Counted from the first letter of the stretch, positions 33,453 through 42,355 are shown. The stretch: DNA of 64,000 bases from SIG452 sp045541975 (GCA_045541975.1 JAZQKB010000036.1:15716-79715), one strand, 5' to 3'. Notes: generated by a model from the letters alone, not told the origin. Program-made: numbers and translations.

Positions 33453-34331
33453 TTAATAAAGTACCTGCTGGTCTCGTTTTTCGCCTAAATAACAAATTCC
33501 CACAACTTCGGGACCTGCATTAATCACGATGCAGGGGCCAATCAGCACGGTTTCCAGCGGTTTTTCCTTGATGGTATCTTTGGCAAGCTTCACAAAATCC
33601 TTGCCGTCATTTCTGCCGTGAAGCAGAATATATTTCTTATCGGCACCCATTCGTTCTGCTGCAATTTTGCAGAGCGTATCCATGGATTTTGGGATGCCCC
33701 GAACCTTCTGGCTGGTCACGGAATCTCCACCCGTTAAGCACATAATGGGTTTAATGCCCAAAAGCTCTCCCGCAATGGCTGCAGCGCCGCCGATTCTGCC
33801 TGATTTTTTAGCATACTTCAAATCAAACACGGTGAAATATACTTCCAAACGGCTAAACCAGTCTTCCAGATAATTTAAAATAATTTCTGCAGGCTTGCCG
33901 TCTTTCGCCATTTTTGCCGCCTGGATAACAGGGTAACCGTAACAATAGCTGTATGCACTTGTATCTACCACGGTAATTTTCATTTTGCAGTCTGGCATAT
34001 CGCCGTAAAACATCTGACGTGCCAGCTGGGCAGAATTGTTGGTAGAAGACGCTTTTCCGTTAATGGTCACAATAATAAAATCGGTCACATCGTCTTTATA
34101 GGCAGCTTTGATGGCATCTAAAAATTCAAAGGGAGGAATCTGTGCCGTGGTGGGGATTTCGTCTCCCTCAGGCAGAAGATTGTAAAACTCCTCTTTGGTA
34201 AAATCATAAGCTTCTTTATATTCTTTCTGATTCATGGTAATGGTCATGGGAAGCAGTTGGATATCGTATTTTTGCGCAGTTTTTAAGTCGATATCACTTG
34301 CGGTGTCCACACAGATTCTGATGTTTGCCAT
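33453..34331 (-). CDS. DegV-family fatty-acid-binding protein
   Basis: 292 aa. The DegV fold is shown by ICVDTASDI near the N-terminus, PTTAQIPPFEF (the TSxP-like ligand loop), ASSTNNSAQLA and YAKKSGRIGGAAAIAGELLG, plus the C-terminal GPCIVINAGPEVVGICYLG. DegV proteins bind fatty acids (FakB role) and in Firmicutes pass them to FakA for phosphorylation. ATG at 34331 follows AAAAGGAGTGAACTGCAC. It forms an operon with ybeY. Confidence 0.9.
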   Translation of the reverse strand: MANIRICVDTASDIDLKTAQKYDIQLLPMTITMNQKEYKEAYDFTKEEFYNLLPEGDEIPTTAQIPPFEFLDAIKAAYKDDVTDFIIVTINGKASSTNNSAQLARQMFYGDMPDCKMKITVVDTSAYSYCYGYPVIQAAKMAKDGKPAEIILNYLEDWFSRLEVYFTVFDLKYAKKSGRIGGAAAIAGELLGIKPIMCLTGGDSVTSQKVRGIPKSMDTLCKIAAERMGADKKYILLHGRNDGKDFVKLAKDTIKEKPLETVLIGPCIVINAGPEVVGICYLGEKRDQQVLY

Positions 34332-34383
34332 GTGCAGTTCACTCCTTTTAAGAATCGGGATGTTTTATGGTAATCCACAGTAT

Positions 34384-34412
34384 ATTATACTATACATTTT
34401 TTAAAATAGCAA
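34384..34412 (-). promoter_or_regulatory. degV-ybeY promoter
   Basis: Minus strand TTGCTA (34407-34412), 17 bp, TATAAT (34384-34389), 53 bp upstream of the degV start. Confidence 0.7.
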
Positions 34413-34475
34413 GATGATTTTCAAATTTTTTTAGGGGACTTTGGCAAACATTTTTTCCTTTTTCATAAAAAATGG

Positions 34476-34504
34476 TTGAATTTTTGGGAAAACTATAGTA
34501 TAAT
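34476..34504 (+). promoter_or_regulatory. ilvE promoter
   Basis: TTGAAT (34476-34481), 17 bp, TATAAT (34499-34504), 43 bp before the chosen ilvE start; this also argues against starting the protein at 34476. Confidence 0.8.
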
Positions 34505-34547
34505 GAAAGGAAATCACAGATTTGATATCAGGAAAGGCGTGTTGATT

Positions 34548-35612
34548 ATGGAAATTACAATTACCAGAACCCAAACCCCCAAACAGAAACCCGACCAGTC
34601 CAACTTAGGCTTCGGTAAAATCTTTACCGACCATATGTTTGAAATGGAATATACCGAAGGAATCGGCTGGCATGATGCCAAAATCCTTCCCGTACATAAC
34701 TTAAGCCTCCATCCTGCCTGCATGGTGTTCCACTACGGTCAGGAAATGTTTGAAGGCTTAAAAGCTTATCGCGGAAAAGACGGCAAGGTTCGTCTGTTCC
34801 GTCCCGACATGAACGCAAAAAGAACCAACAATACCAATGACCGTCTCTGCATTCCCCACATTCCCGTGGAAGACTTTGTGGAAGCGGTAAAAGCTGTGGT
34901 AAAAGTGGATGAAGACTGGATTCCCACTGCAGACGGCACCTCTTTATACATCCGTCCTTTCATCATTGCAACGGATGAATTTTTAGGTGTTGCACCCTCT
35001 AAAACCTATAAGTTTATGATTATTCTTTCTCCCTCCGGAGCATACTACGCAAGCGGTTTAGCTCCCGTTGGTATCTGGATTGAAGACGAATATGTGCGTG
35101 CCGTAAAAGGCGGTATCGGCTTTGCCAAAACCGGCGGTAACTACGCTGCATCCTTAGCAGCTCAGGTAAAAGCTCATGATGACGGCTATTCTCAGGTGCT
35201 TTGGTTAGACGGTGTGGAACGAAAATACATTGAAGAAGTGGGCGCAATGAACATCTTCTTTAAAATTGACGGCAAGATTGTGACTCCTGCTTTAAACGGT
35301 TCTATCTTACCCGGCGTTACCCGTGACAGTGTAATTGCCCTTTGCAAAAAAATGGGTCTGCCCGTGGAAGAAAGAAAAATCAGTGCAGAAGAACTGATTG
35401 CGGCGCAAAAAGCAGGCAAATTAGAAGAATGCTTCGGTTCCGGTACTGCAGCGGTTATTTCTCCCGTTGGCAAACTCCGTTACAAAGACGATGTGATGAT
35501 GATCAACAACAACGAAATCGGTCCTGTATCCCAGAAACTGTATGATACCATCACCGGTATTCAGTGGGGTAAAATCGAAGACGATATGGGCTGGACTGTG
35601 GAAGTGAAATAA
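34548..35612 (+). CDS. ilvE: Branched-chain amino acid aminotransferase
   Basis: 354 aa, fold-type IV PLP enzyme of the BCAT long form. It interconverts Leu/Ile/Val and their 2-oxo acids. The start MEITITRTQ at 34548 lies about 9 bp after AGGAAAGGCG; an upstream in-frame ATG would sit on the promoter. Family marks are HYGQEMFEGLKAYRG, FRPDMNAKRTNNTNDRLCIP, GIGFAKTGGNYAAS, YIEEVGAMNIFF (around the catalytic region) and ILPGVTRDSVIALCKKMG. It appears monocistronic. Confidence 0.95.
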   Translation: MEITITRTQTPKQKPDQSNLGFGKIFTDHMFEMEYTEGIGWHDAKILPVHNLSLHPACMVFHYGQEMFEGLKAYRGKDGKVRLFRPDMNAKRTNNTNDRLCIPHIPVEDFVEAVKAVVKVDEDWIPTADGTSLYIRPFIIATDEFLGVAPSKTYKFMIILSPSGAYYASGLAPVGIWIEDEYVRAVKGGIGFAKTGGNYAASLAAQVKAHDDGYSQVLWLDGVERKYIEEVGAMNIFFKIDGKIVTPALNGSILPGVTRDSVIALCKKMGLPVEERKISAEELIAAQKAGKLEECFGSGTAAVISPVGKLRYKDDVMMINNNEIGPVSQKLYDTITGIQWGKIEDDMGWTVEVK

Positions 35613-35701
35613 GTTCGGGCGATTCCCTTAAGATACGGCAAAGCACGGAAAACACAAAATCCTGTGTTTTACGATACCAAAAGAATCAGGAGTGTAGAGT
35701 T

Positions 35702-36262
35702 ATGCAGATAAACGGCTTTAAAAAATCCATGTTCGGTGGCCTGAAAAAAGAGGAAGTTCTTACCTATCTGGATCAGATGTCCCGTGATGTGGAAGCGAAA
35801 ATCCGCAATAAGGATGACGATATCCGTGAGCTGAAAAAGGAAGTTTCCGAAAAGACAAACACCATTTCAGAATTAAAACAACAGCTGGAGGATCAAAAAA
35901 CATCCTACGAGGAAAAGCTTGCCAACGAGCAAAAGGAAGCTGCCGAAAAGTTAGAACGTCTTCGTGAAGAATTTCGTAAAGAAAAAGAAGAAATGCAGGA
36001 AAAATTAAGCGATCTGAAGGCTCAGTTTACCCTGGAAAAAGAAAAAATCGGCCGTGCTTTAGTCACTGCAGAAGAAGCGGCAAACAAAATTCTTGCCGAT
36101 GCAGGCAAAGAAGCCGACGAAATGATTGCCGAAGCCAAACGGAAAGTAGACGTGGAAAAAGAACGCTACAAAAAGCAGAAAGCTGATGTGACCGACTTTA
36201 CCTACGATATTAAAAAATTAATGGAGAAGTTGACATCTGATTTGAAAGACCGCTTAGAATAA
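35702..36262 (+). CDS. DivIVA-like coiled-coil protein
   Basis: 186 aa. The N-terminal FKKSMFGGLKKEEVLTYLDQM resembles the membrane-curvature-binding DivIVA/GpsB start (GYxxxEVxxYLD). Residues ~30-175 are almost wholly heptad-like and charged, a long coiled coil. In Firmicutes such proteins mark poles or septa. It is shorter and less conserved than classic DivIVA, so the exact role is open. ATG at 35702 follows TCAGGAGTGTAGAGTT. A strong terminator follows at 36287-36321. Confidence 0.7.
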   Translation: MQINGFKKSMFGGLKKEEVLTYLDQMSRDVEAKIRNKDDDIRELKKEVSEKTNTISELKQQLEDQKTSYEEKLANEQKEAAEKLERLREEFRKEKEEMQEKLSDLKAQFTLEKEKIGRALVTAEEAANKILADAGKEADEMIAEAKRKVDVEKERYKKQKADVTDFTYDIKKLMEKLTSDLKDRLE

Positions 36263-36286
36263 CGGCTTGAAAAAGAACACCGATCG

Positions 36287-36321
36287 CAAAAGGCATGGGA
36301 GTTTTCTCATGCCTTTTTGTT
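36287..36321 (+). terminator. Terminator after the DivIVA-like gene
   Basis: AAAAGGCATGGGA-GTTT-TCTCATGCCTTTT with a T-rich tail; the proximal part of the repeat copy. Confidence 0.85.
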
Positions 36322-36447
36322 TTTAAGGTGAAAATTTGTTATCACAAATTTTAATTAGAATGCCTTTTGCTATCAATCAATCGAGCCTCTCGGCGTACCT
36401 ATGTACGCCTTCGGGTAACCCCTGCGGGCTCGATTGATTGATTCTGT
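36287..36447 (+). repeat. Palindromic element PE-9 with terminator module
   Basis: Near-identical (over ~160 bp) to the reverse complement of 11884-12041. The order is terminator hairpin (36287-36321), AAAATTTGT/ACAAATTTT hairpin, TGCCTTTTGCTAT, then long perfect arms ATCAATCAATCGAGCC/GGCTCGATTGATTGAT around the core CTCGGCGTAC-CTAT-GTACGCC and GGGTAACCCCTGCGGG. Confidence 0.9.
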
Positions 36448-36592
36448 GTCCTTTTTCTGCACCTGGCTTGCCGAATGGTTTGATAAAAGGCGCAGACTGC
36501 ATAAAAAACGGTAGAAAGACCTACGTGTCGTTCCACCGATACATCCACGGATGCACCCCTACAAAAATCGAATTTATTTTTTCCAAAAAATC

Positions 36593-36621
36593 TTGCAAAA
36601 TCGGTTTCTCTGTGTTATACT
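36593..36621 (+). promoter_or_regulatory. gpsA promoter
   Basis: TTGCAA (36593-36598), 17 bp, TATACT (36616-36621). The start GTG is 26 bp downstream. Confidence 0.75.
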
Positions 36622-36646
36622 GATAGTTGGAAAGGTGTTGATTGTT

Positions 36647-37645
36647 GTGAGTCGTATCGCAATTTTAGGCTCCGGCAGTTGGGGCTGTGCCCTTGCACAT
36701 ACATTATCCGGACGTAATGATGTAATCATCTGGTCTTTTTTTCCGGAAGAAACCGAAGAATTAACCCGCTATCGGGAAAACAGAAAGTTTCTGCCCGGTG
36801 TGATATTAGAAGAACCGATCTCTTTTACAAATGATATCAAACAAGCGGTGGCAGATGCAGACTTTATTGTGTTTGCAGTGCCGTCTTTTGCGATTCGTTC
36901 CACGGCAAAAACCGTGGCACCCCTATTCCAACCCGAAAAGCAGATTGCAGTCTGTGTGGCAAAGGGATTGGAGGAGGACACCCTCTTCACCTTATCGGAA
37001 GTCATTGCCGATGAATTACCCGAAGGCAGCCATGTGTGTGCCTTATCAGGACCTACCCACGCAGAAGAAGTCGGTCGGGATCTTCCCACCACCATTGTGG
37101 CAGCCTGCCCCGAAGAAGAGGTATCGTTGGCTGTGCAATACAATTTTATGAATGAAAAATTCCGTGTGTATACCTCCACCGACAGCAAGGGTGTGGAGCT
37201 TGGCGGCACGGTGAAAAATATTATTGCTCTTTGTGCCGGCATTTCCGACGGTTGCGGTTTTGGAGACAATGCCAAAGCGGCGCTGATGACCCGCGGAATG
37301 TATGAAATTGCAAAATTAGGCGTGGCAATGGGCGGTAAAGTAGAAACCTTTTACGGGTTGTCCGGTATGGGTGATTTAATCGTGACCTGCACCAGTCAAC
37401 ATTCCAGAAACCGCCGTTGCGGTGTGTTCATCGGTCAGGGAATGAGTCCTGAAGACGCTATGCGGGAAGTGAACATGGTAGTGGAAGGCATCAAATGCTT
37501 AAAAGCCGTGTATAAAGCTTCCCAAAAGTTCCAGGTTTCCATGCCGATTATCCACGAAGCATATCAGATTGTGTACGAAGGGAAAAATCCCAAAGAATCT
37601 GCCATCGGCTTGATGTGCCGTGATAAAAAGGCAGAACGCTCCTAA
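36647..37645 (+). CDS. gpsA: Glycerol-3-phosphate dehydrogenase [NAD(P)+]
   Basis: 332 aa from GTG 36647, about 9 bp after AAAGGTG; longer in-frame starts would overlap the promoter. It reduces dihydroxyacetone phosphate to sn-glycerol-3-phosphate for phospholipids. The Rossmann motif is ILGSGSWGCALAHTL. Catalytic-domain segments are ALSGPTHAEEV, ELGGTVKNIIALCAGISDG (active-site Lys in TVKN) and GLSGMGDLIVTCTS. corA follows 44 bp later. Confidence 0.94.
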   Translation: MSRIAILGSGSWGCALAHTLSGRNDVIIWSFFPEETEELTRYRENRKFLPGVILEEPISFTNDIKQAVADADFIVFAVPSFAIRSTAKTVAPLFQPEKQIAVCVAKGLEEDTLFTLSEVIADELPEGSHVCALSGPTHAEEVGRDLPTTIVAACPEEEVSLAVQYNFMNEKFRVYTSTDSKGVELGGTVKNIIALCAGISDGCGFGDNAKAALMTRGMYEIAKLGVAMGGKVETFYGLSGMGDLIVTCTSQHSRNRRCGVFIGQGMSPEDAMREVNMVVEGIKCLKAVYKASQKFQVSMPIIHEAYQIVYEGKNPKESAIGLMCRDKKAERS

Positions 37646-37689
37646 AAAATTTCCAAGAAAGAACGGTGTAACCGTGCGGGGTGATCGAA

Positions 37690-38631
37690 ATGTATAGCAT
37701 TTATAAATCCTATGACGGAAAAATTCAGCAGATTTCAGCACTGGAAAAGGACTGCTGGATTAATTTCGTTGATCCTGACGATAGGGACACCCGTTTTCTG
37801 ACCCAGGAGCTTGGCATTGACCATGATTTCATCCGTTCCTCCTTGGATGAAGAAGAAATGTCCCGTGTTGAAACTGACGATAACGGCACCACCTTAATCA
37901 TCGTGGATATCCCTGCTCCCGAAAAAGAGGAGCATGTGGGAAACACCATTTTGTTTGAAACATTGCCTTTATCCATTATTTTACATAAAGATTATATTAT
38001 CACCATTTGTAATGATGAAACCGCCATTTTAAAGGCTTTTACCGACGGTGTGGTCAAGCAGGTGCATACCCATATGAAGACCCGTTTTATCCTGCAGATT
38101 TTATACCGTGTGGCAAGTAAATACCTGTTTTACTTAAAACAGATTGATAAAATTTCAAGCTATGTGGAACGGCAGTTGCACCGTTCTATGAAGAACAAAG
38201 AGTTAATTCAGTTATTGGATTTGGAAAAATCTCTGGTGTTCTTCTCTACCTCTCTAAAGGCAAACGAAATCACCATGCAGAAAATCCGTCGCGGAAAATT
38301 TATCCGTCTGTATGAGGAAGACGAAGACCTGCTGGAAGATGTGTTAATCGAAACCAACCAGGCAATCGAAATGTCCAACATTTATTCCAACATTCTATCC
38401 GGAACCATGGACGCTTTTGCTTCGGTGATCTCCAACAACTTAAACATCGTGATGAAGGTGCTGGCTTCCATCACCATCTTAATGGCGATTCCCAATATCG
38501 TAACCTCCTTCTATGGAATGAACATTCAGGGAGGTATCCCCATGGATCAGTTCTGGTGGTTCCCGCTGGCAATTTCCGTGGTTGCCATCTGTGTGGCTGC
38601 GTGGATTTTAATTAAAAAGGACATGCTCTAG
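37690..38631 (+). CDS. corA: CorA-family divalent cation transporter
   Basis: 313 aa from ATG 37690, preceded by GGGGTGATCGAA; a GTG at 37681 lacks an SD. A large cytoplasmic alpha/beta funnel domain precedes two C-terminal TM helices, with the signature YGMNIQGGIP between them. CorA pentamers conduct Mg2+ (also Co2+/Ni2+). The sequence FDPDDRDT-like start WINFVDPDDRD and the stalk helix ALEMSNIYSN-type (EMSNIYSNILSGTMDAFAS) fit the family. Confidence 0.92.
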   Translation: MYSIYKSYDGKIQQISALEKDCWINFVDPDDRDTRFLTQELGIDHDFIRSSLDEEEMSRVETDDNGTTLIIVDIPAPEKEEHVGNTILFETLPLSIILHKDYIITICNDETAILKAFTDGVVKQVHTHMKTRFILQILYRVASKYLFYLKQIDKISSYVERQLHRSMKNKELIQLLDLEKSLVFFSTSLKANEITMQKIRRGKFIRLYEEDEDLLEDVLIETNQAIEMSNIYSNILSGTMDAFASVISNNLNIVMKVLASITILMAIPNIVTSFYGMNIQGGIPMDQFWWFPLAISVVAICVAAWILIKKDML

Positions 38632-38689
38632 GTCGTGTGTTTTGTTGCTATCGGCTCCATTCGCACGAAAAAAACCGAAAAAATCATCC

Positions 38690-38715
38690 AAAACCCTTGA
38701 TTTTCAAGGGTTTTT
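38690..38715 (+). terminator. corA terminator
   Basis: AAAACCCTTGA/TTTTCAAGGGTTTTT stem with T5. Confidence 0.75.
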
Positions 38716-38770
38716 GCATAATCAGAAACATCACGAAAAAAACACTTAAAAAAGGAATTTTTTTACAAAA

Positions 38771-40084
38771 ATGAAAACTTTTCGCATTATCACCTTGGGT
38801 TGTAAGGTGAATCAGTATGAATCGGAAGCTTTGGCACAGCAATTCCAAAAGGCAGGGTACCGTCCTGCCGAAAAAGGAGAAGCTGTGTCTGTTTCGGTTG
38901 TGAACACCTGCTCGGTTACCAATATGAGTGACAGAAAATCCCGAAAGCTGATTCGTCAATGTGCAAAGGACAGCGACTTTGTGGCAGTCTGCGGGTGCTA
39001 TGCCCAGGCAAAACCGGAGGAAGCTGCCCAAATTGAAGGAGTAGATCTGGTGATCGGCAACGGTGATAAGCACCGTCTTTTCAGAAAAATAGAAGAAAAA
39101 CTGTTATCAAAAGAAATGGAAAAAATTTCCATTTCTTCCTTAACGGCAGAAACCTCTTTTGACAAAGAGCCTATCACAAACTACCGGGAAAAAACCAGAG
39201 CCATTTTAAAAATTCAGGATGGCTGCAATTCCTTCTGTTCCTATTGTATCATTCCCTATGTGAGAGGGCGACTCCGAAGCCGAAATCCCTTGGAAATTCT
39301 GGAAGAGGCAAAGATTCTTGCCCAAAACGGATACCAGGAAATTGTGTTAGCAGGGATTCATGTTTGTAAATACGGAGCCGATTTTTCCGATGCTGTTTGC
39401 GATTCTCCCATCAAGGATTTAACCGACTTATTGGTGGAATTGGAACAAATTGACGGAATTTTTCGGATCCGTTTAAGCTCTATCGAACCGTTTGCCTTTC
39501 ACGAAAAGTTTTTTTCCTACTATCAAACATCCAAAAAGCTTTGCCCGTCTTTCCATATTTCTTTGCAGAGCGGTTCTGATACGGTGCTCAAAAGAATGAA
39601 CAGACACTATACCGCAGAATACTATCAAAAAACTGTGGAAACCCTACGGGAAATCAAGCCGGAAACCACGGTAACCACCGATGTGATTGTGGGATTCCCC
39701 GGGGAAACGGAAGAAGAATTTCAACAAACTCTTTCTCTGATCAGAAAAGTGGGCTTCCTGAAGGTGCATACCTTCCCCTATTCCAGACGCTCCGGTACGG
39801 TGGCAGATGCTATGCCGGATCAGATTCCCCAAAATATCAAGGAGATTCGCAGTAAAGCGGTATTGGAGCTATCAGACCAGCAGGAAAAAGCAGTGTTGCA
39901 GGAATTTATCGGGAAACCGCTTTTGGTTCTGGCAGAAGAAGAAAAACAGGGTGGTATGTACGGATTAAGCGAAAATCATCTGCCTGTGATTTTAGAAGGG
40001 GAAGGGATTTTGGAAAACAATATTTATCCCGCAATTCCTTACAAAACAGACGGCATGTTGTTATATGCAAAAGTATCCCCGTAA
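38771..40084 (+). CDS. mtaB: tRNA t6A37 methylthiotransferase MtaB
   Basis: 437 aa radical SAM methylthiotransferase that makes ms2t6A at position 37 of ANN-decoding tRNAs. The N-terminal UPF0004 domain holds three cluster Cys (LGCKVNQYES, NTCSVTNMSD, VCGCYAQ). The radical SAM motif is IQDGCNSFCSYCIIPYVRG, near residue 147-160. A TRAM domain forms the last ~60 residues. The motifs fit MtaB rather than MiaB. ATG at 38771 has a modest SD (AAAAAAGGAATTTTTTTAC). A terminator follows at 40091-40130. Confidence 0.94.
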   Translation: MKTFRIITLGCKVNQYESEALAQQFQKAGYRPAEKGEAVSVSVVNTCSVTNMSDRKSRKLIRQCAKDSDFVAVCGCYAQAKPEEAAQIEGVDLVIGNGDKHRLFRKIEEKLLSKEMEKISISSLTAETSFDKEPITNYREKTRAILKIQDGCNSFCSYCIIPYVRGRLRSRNPLEILEEAKILAQNGYQEIVLAGIHVCKYGADFSDAVCDSPIKDLTDLLVELEQIDGIFRIRLSSIEPFAFHEKFFSYYQTSKKLCPSFHISLQSGSDTVLKRMNRHYTAEYYQKTVETLREIKPETTVTTDVIVGFPGETEEEFQQTLSLIRKVGFLKVHTFPYSRRSGTVADAMPDQIPQNIKEIRSKAVLELSDQQEKAVLQEFIGKPLLVLAEEEKQGGMYGLSENHLPVILEGEGILENNIYPAIPYKTDGMLLYAKVSP

Positions 40085-40090
40085 TAACCC

Positions 40091-40130
40091 AAAAAAGCAC
40101 GGAATCCCCTGGGATTGCGTGCTTTTTTTC
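40091..40130 (+). terminator. mtaB terminator (also usable on the minus strand)
   Basis: AAGCACG-GAATCCC-CT-GGGATT-GCGTGCTT with A6/T7 flanks, between convergent genes. Confidence 0.88.
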
Positions 40131-40133
40131 TTG

Positions 40134-40403
40134 CTATTCTTTTTTTCCAAGCCTACGGAAGCAACAATCTAAAAACACTGCTCCCCATACGCCCTGACTG
40201 ACCAATATCACTGATAGAATCAGCAAATACCGTGCAGCCAAAATATTTTGAAAAGCTGCCGCAACAAATATGCCAACCAAGACGAAAAGAATTGCTACCC
40301 GAAGAAACCATCGCAATAAAACAATACACCGTTTTTCCACGGTTTTAAACGCTTCTCTGATCTTCATAAAATCCTCATACCTCCTGTCTTTTTGATGCTC
40401 CAT
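40134..40403 (-). CDS. Small hypothetical membrane protein
   Basis: 89 aa. A charged N-terminus (EHQKDRRYEDFMKIREAF) is followed by two TM segments at about residues 30-50 and 57-77 and a basic tail (RRLGKKE). ATG at 40403 follows AGAGGATCTGATAC, a fair SD, and the gene ends on the bidirectional terminator at 40091-40130. Its 5' end points toward the parS-like cluster. No family recognised. Confidence 0.55.
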   Translation of the reverse strand: MEHQKDRRYEDFMKIREAFKTVEKRCIVLLRWFLRVAILFVLVGIFVAAAFQNILAARYLLILSVILVSQGVWGAVFLDCCFRRLGKKE

Positions 40404-40442
40404 GTATCAGATCCTCTGTTGCTTCCCAATCGATTCCAAAAC

Positions 40443-40458
40443 TGTTCCACGGGGAACA
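40443..40458. promoter_or_regulatory. parS-like site 1
   Basis: TGTTCCACGGGGAACA; differs from the Firmicutes consensus-like TGTTCCACGTGGAACA by one central base. Confidence 0.8.
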
Positions 40459-40512
40459 TTTTGGATAGAATTAAATGTCTTCATAAAAAATTTATTTTTT
40501 TATGAAAAACTA

Positions 40513-40541
40513 TAGACTTTTTTGCCGTATTGTGATACAAT
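40513..40541 (+). promoter_or_regulatory. Probable parA-parB promoter
   Basis: TAGACT (40513-40518), 17 bp, TACAAT (40536-40541). It lies between parS-like sites 1 and 2, so ParB binding could affect it. Confidence 0.6.
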
Positions 40542-40584
40542 AATCGGTACCCACCTAATTTTTAGATGGAAAATCTGCAGATTT

Positions 40585-40600
40585 TGTTCCACGGGGAACA
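40585..40600. promoter_or_regulatory. parS-like site 2
   Basis: TGTTCCACGGGGAACA, identical to the other two sites and in the same orientation. Confidence 0.8.
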
Positions 40601-40630
40601 ATGTTGGCAGAAATTACATAAGAAACAAGA

Positions 40631-40646
40631 TGTTCCACGGGGAACA
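40631..40646. promoter_or_regulatory. parS-like site 3
   Basis: TGTTCCACGGGGAACA, third identical copy, 48 bp before the parA start. Confidence 0.8.
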
Positions 40647-40693
40647 TTCTGTATGATTGTTACGATCGTTGCAAAACGAGAAAGGTCGAAATC

Positions 40694-41458
40694 ATGGGAA
40701 AAATTATTGCAGTTGCCAATCAGAAAGGCGGCGTTGGCAAAACCACCTCCGCCATTAATATTGCGGCTTGCTTAGGTCATTTTGGCAAGAAAGTTCTGCT
40801 CATTGATGCTGACCCTCAGGGGAATGCCACCAGCGGTGTGGGCGTGGATAAGGAAAGTGTGGAAACCTCCTTCTACGATGTTCTGATCGGAAACGAACCC
40901 ATCGAAAAGTCAGTCATTGCAACCAATTTCAAAAATCTTTGGGTCTGCCCCTGTAATATTGAGCTGGCAGGTGCCGAGGTGGAATTGGTCGGCGTTAATG
41001 ACCGTGAGTTCCAGTTTTCCAAGTCCTTGGAACCCATCCGGGATGTGTATGATTTTGTGATTGTGGACTGTCCGCCCTCACTGGGGTTAATCACCATCAA
41101 CATTTTATCCGGGTCCGATTCCATTGTGATTCCGCTGCAGTGTGAGTATTTCGCCTTAGAAGGCCTCAGTCAGCTGATGAATACCTTACGAAAAATTAAA
41201 TCCCGCTACAATGAAAATCTGGAAGTGGAGGGGGTTGTGCTTACCATGTATGACGGCAGAACCAACCTAACCCTTCAGGTAGCAGGGGAGATTAAAAAGT
41301 ATTTTGGAGAAAAGGTGTTTAAATCACCGGTTCCCAGAAGTGTGCGGTTGGGAGAAGCTCCCAGTTACGGAGAACCGATTTTATATTATGATAAACGTTC
41401 CCACTGCACCGAAGCGTACCTGCGGATTGCCCAGGATATTATGGATCACAACAAGTAA
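40694..41458 (+). CDS. parA: Chromosome-partitioning ATPase ParA (Soj)
   Basis: 254 aa. The deviant Walker A KGGVGKTTSAINIAACL (residues ~10-26), Walker A' DADPQGNATSGVG and Walker B VIVDCPPSLGL are all present. ParA uses ATP-dependent DNA binding to move ParB-parS complexes; in Bacillus, Soj also regulates DnaA. It is close to dnaA here. ATG at 40694 follows GAGAAAGGTCGAAATC. parB starts 45 bp later. Confidence 0.96.
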   Translation: MGKIIAVANQKGGVGKTTSAINIAACLGHFGKKVLLIDADPQGNATSGVGVDKESVETSFYDVLIGNEPIEKSVIATNFKNLWVCPCNIELAGAEVELVGVNDREFQFSKSLEPIRDVYDFVIVDCPPSLGLITINILSGSDSIVIPLQCEYFALEGLSQLMNTLRKIKSRYNENLEVEGVVLTMYDGRTNLTLQVAGEIKKYFGEKVFKSPVPRSVRLGEAPSYGEPILYYDKRSHCTEAYLRIAQDIMDHNK

Positions 41459-41503
41459 TGCTGGTTTGAATCTGTCAACCGGTAAAAGAGAGGATATGAA
41501 ACT

Positions 41504-42355
41504 ATGACGAAAAAAGGCGGACTTGGCCGGGGTCTTTCATCTTTGTTGGAAGAAAAAATTGAAACCGGTTCCGGACGCGTAAACGAGCTTTCCATTATGG
41601 ACATTGAGCCAAATCCCACACAGCCCAGAAAGGATTTTTCCGAAGAAGGCTTGCAGGCATTGGCAGACTCCATTGCGGAGGTTGGGGTATTGTCCCCGAT
41701 TTTAGTCAGACAAAAAGACAACGGCTTATATGAAATCATTGCGGGAGAACGCCGTTGGCGTGCTTCTAAACTGGCAGGAAAGAAGAAAATTCCTGCGATT
41801 GTGAAGGATTATGAAACCAAAGAAGTGATGGAAATTGCCTTGATTGAAAACCTTCAGAGGGAAGACTTAAATCCCTTGGAAGAAGCCATGGGCTACCAGA
41901 CCTTAAAAGAACAGTTTGGATTAACCCAGGAAGAAATTGCCAAACGGGTATCCAAAAGCCGTTCCACCGTTGCCAACATTTTAAGAATTTTAAATCTGCC
42001 GGATTTTGTGTTAAAAGAAATCAAGGCAGGGAAGGTCAGCTTAGGACATGCGAAAGCGCTGTCATCCTTGGAATCAGACGAATCCAAGAAACTGCTCCTG
42101 TATGAAATTGTGAAAAATGAAATTTCCGTTCGGGATGCAGAGGAGCTTGCGAAAAAGCTTTCCCAGAAGAAACGAACCAACTTAATTAAGAAAACCTTGA
42201 AAAAAGATCCCAACCTGATTGAAGTGGAATCTCAGCTGACCAAAAAATTCGGCACCAAGGTGCAGATTAAGAGCGGTAAAATCAAAAGTAAAATTGAAAT
42301 TGAATATTACTCTCAGGATGATTTGAAACGAATCATTGATGCCTTTTTGGAATAG
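41504..42355 (+). CDS. parB: Chromosome-partitioning protein ParB (Spo0J)
   Basis: 283 aa. The N-terminal CTPase/ParB domain has the box IIAGERRWRASKLAG and ENLQREDLNPLEEA. The HTH that reads parS follows (LTQEEIAKRVSKSRSTVANILR). A basic linker and C-terminal dimer domain end with EIEYYSQDDLKRIIDAFLE. CTP-dependent ParB spreads from parS; three parS-like sites lie just upstream of parA. Confidence 0.95.
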   Translation: MTKKGGLGRGLSSLLEEKIETGSGRVNELSIMDIEPNPTQPRKDFSEEGLQALADSIAEVGVLSPILVRQKDNGLYEIIAGERRWRASKLAGKKKIPAIVKDYETKEVMEIALIENLQREDLNPLEEAMGYQTLKEQFGLTQEEIAKRVSKSRSTVANILRILNLPDFVLKEIKAGKVSLGHAKALSSLESDESKKLLLYEIVKNEISVRDAEELAKKLSQKKRTNLIKKTLKKDPNLIEVESQLTKKFGTKVQIKSGKIKSKIEIEYYSQDDLKRIIDAFLE

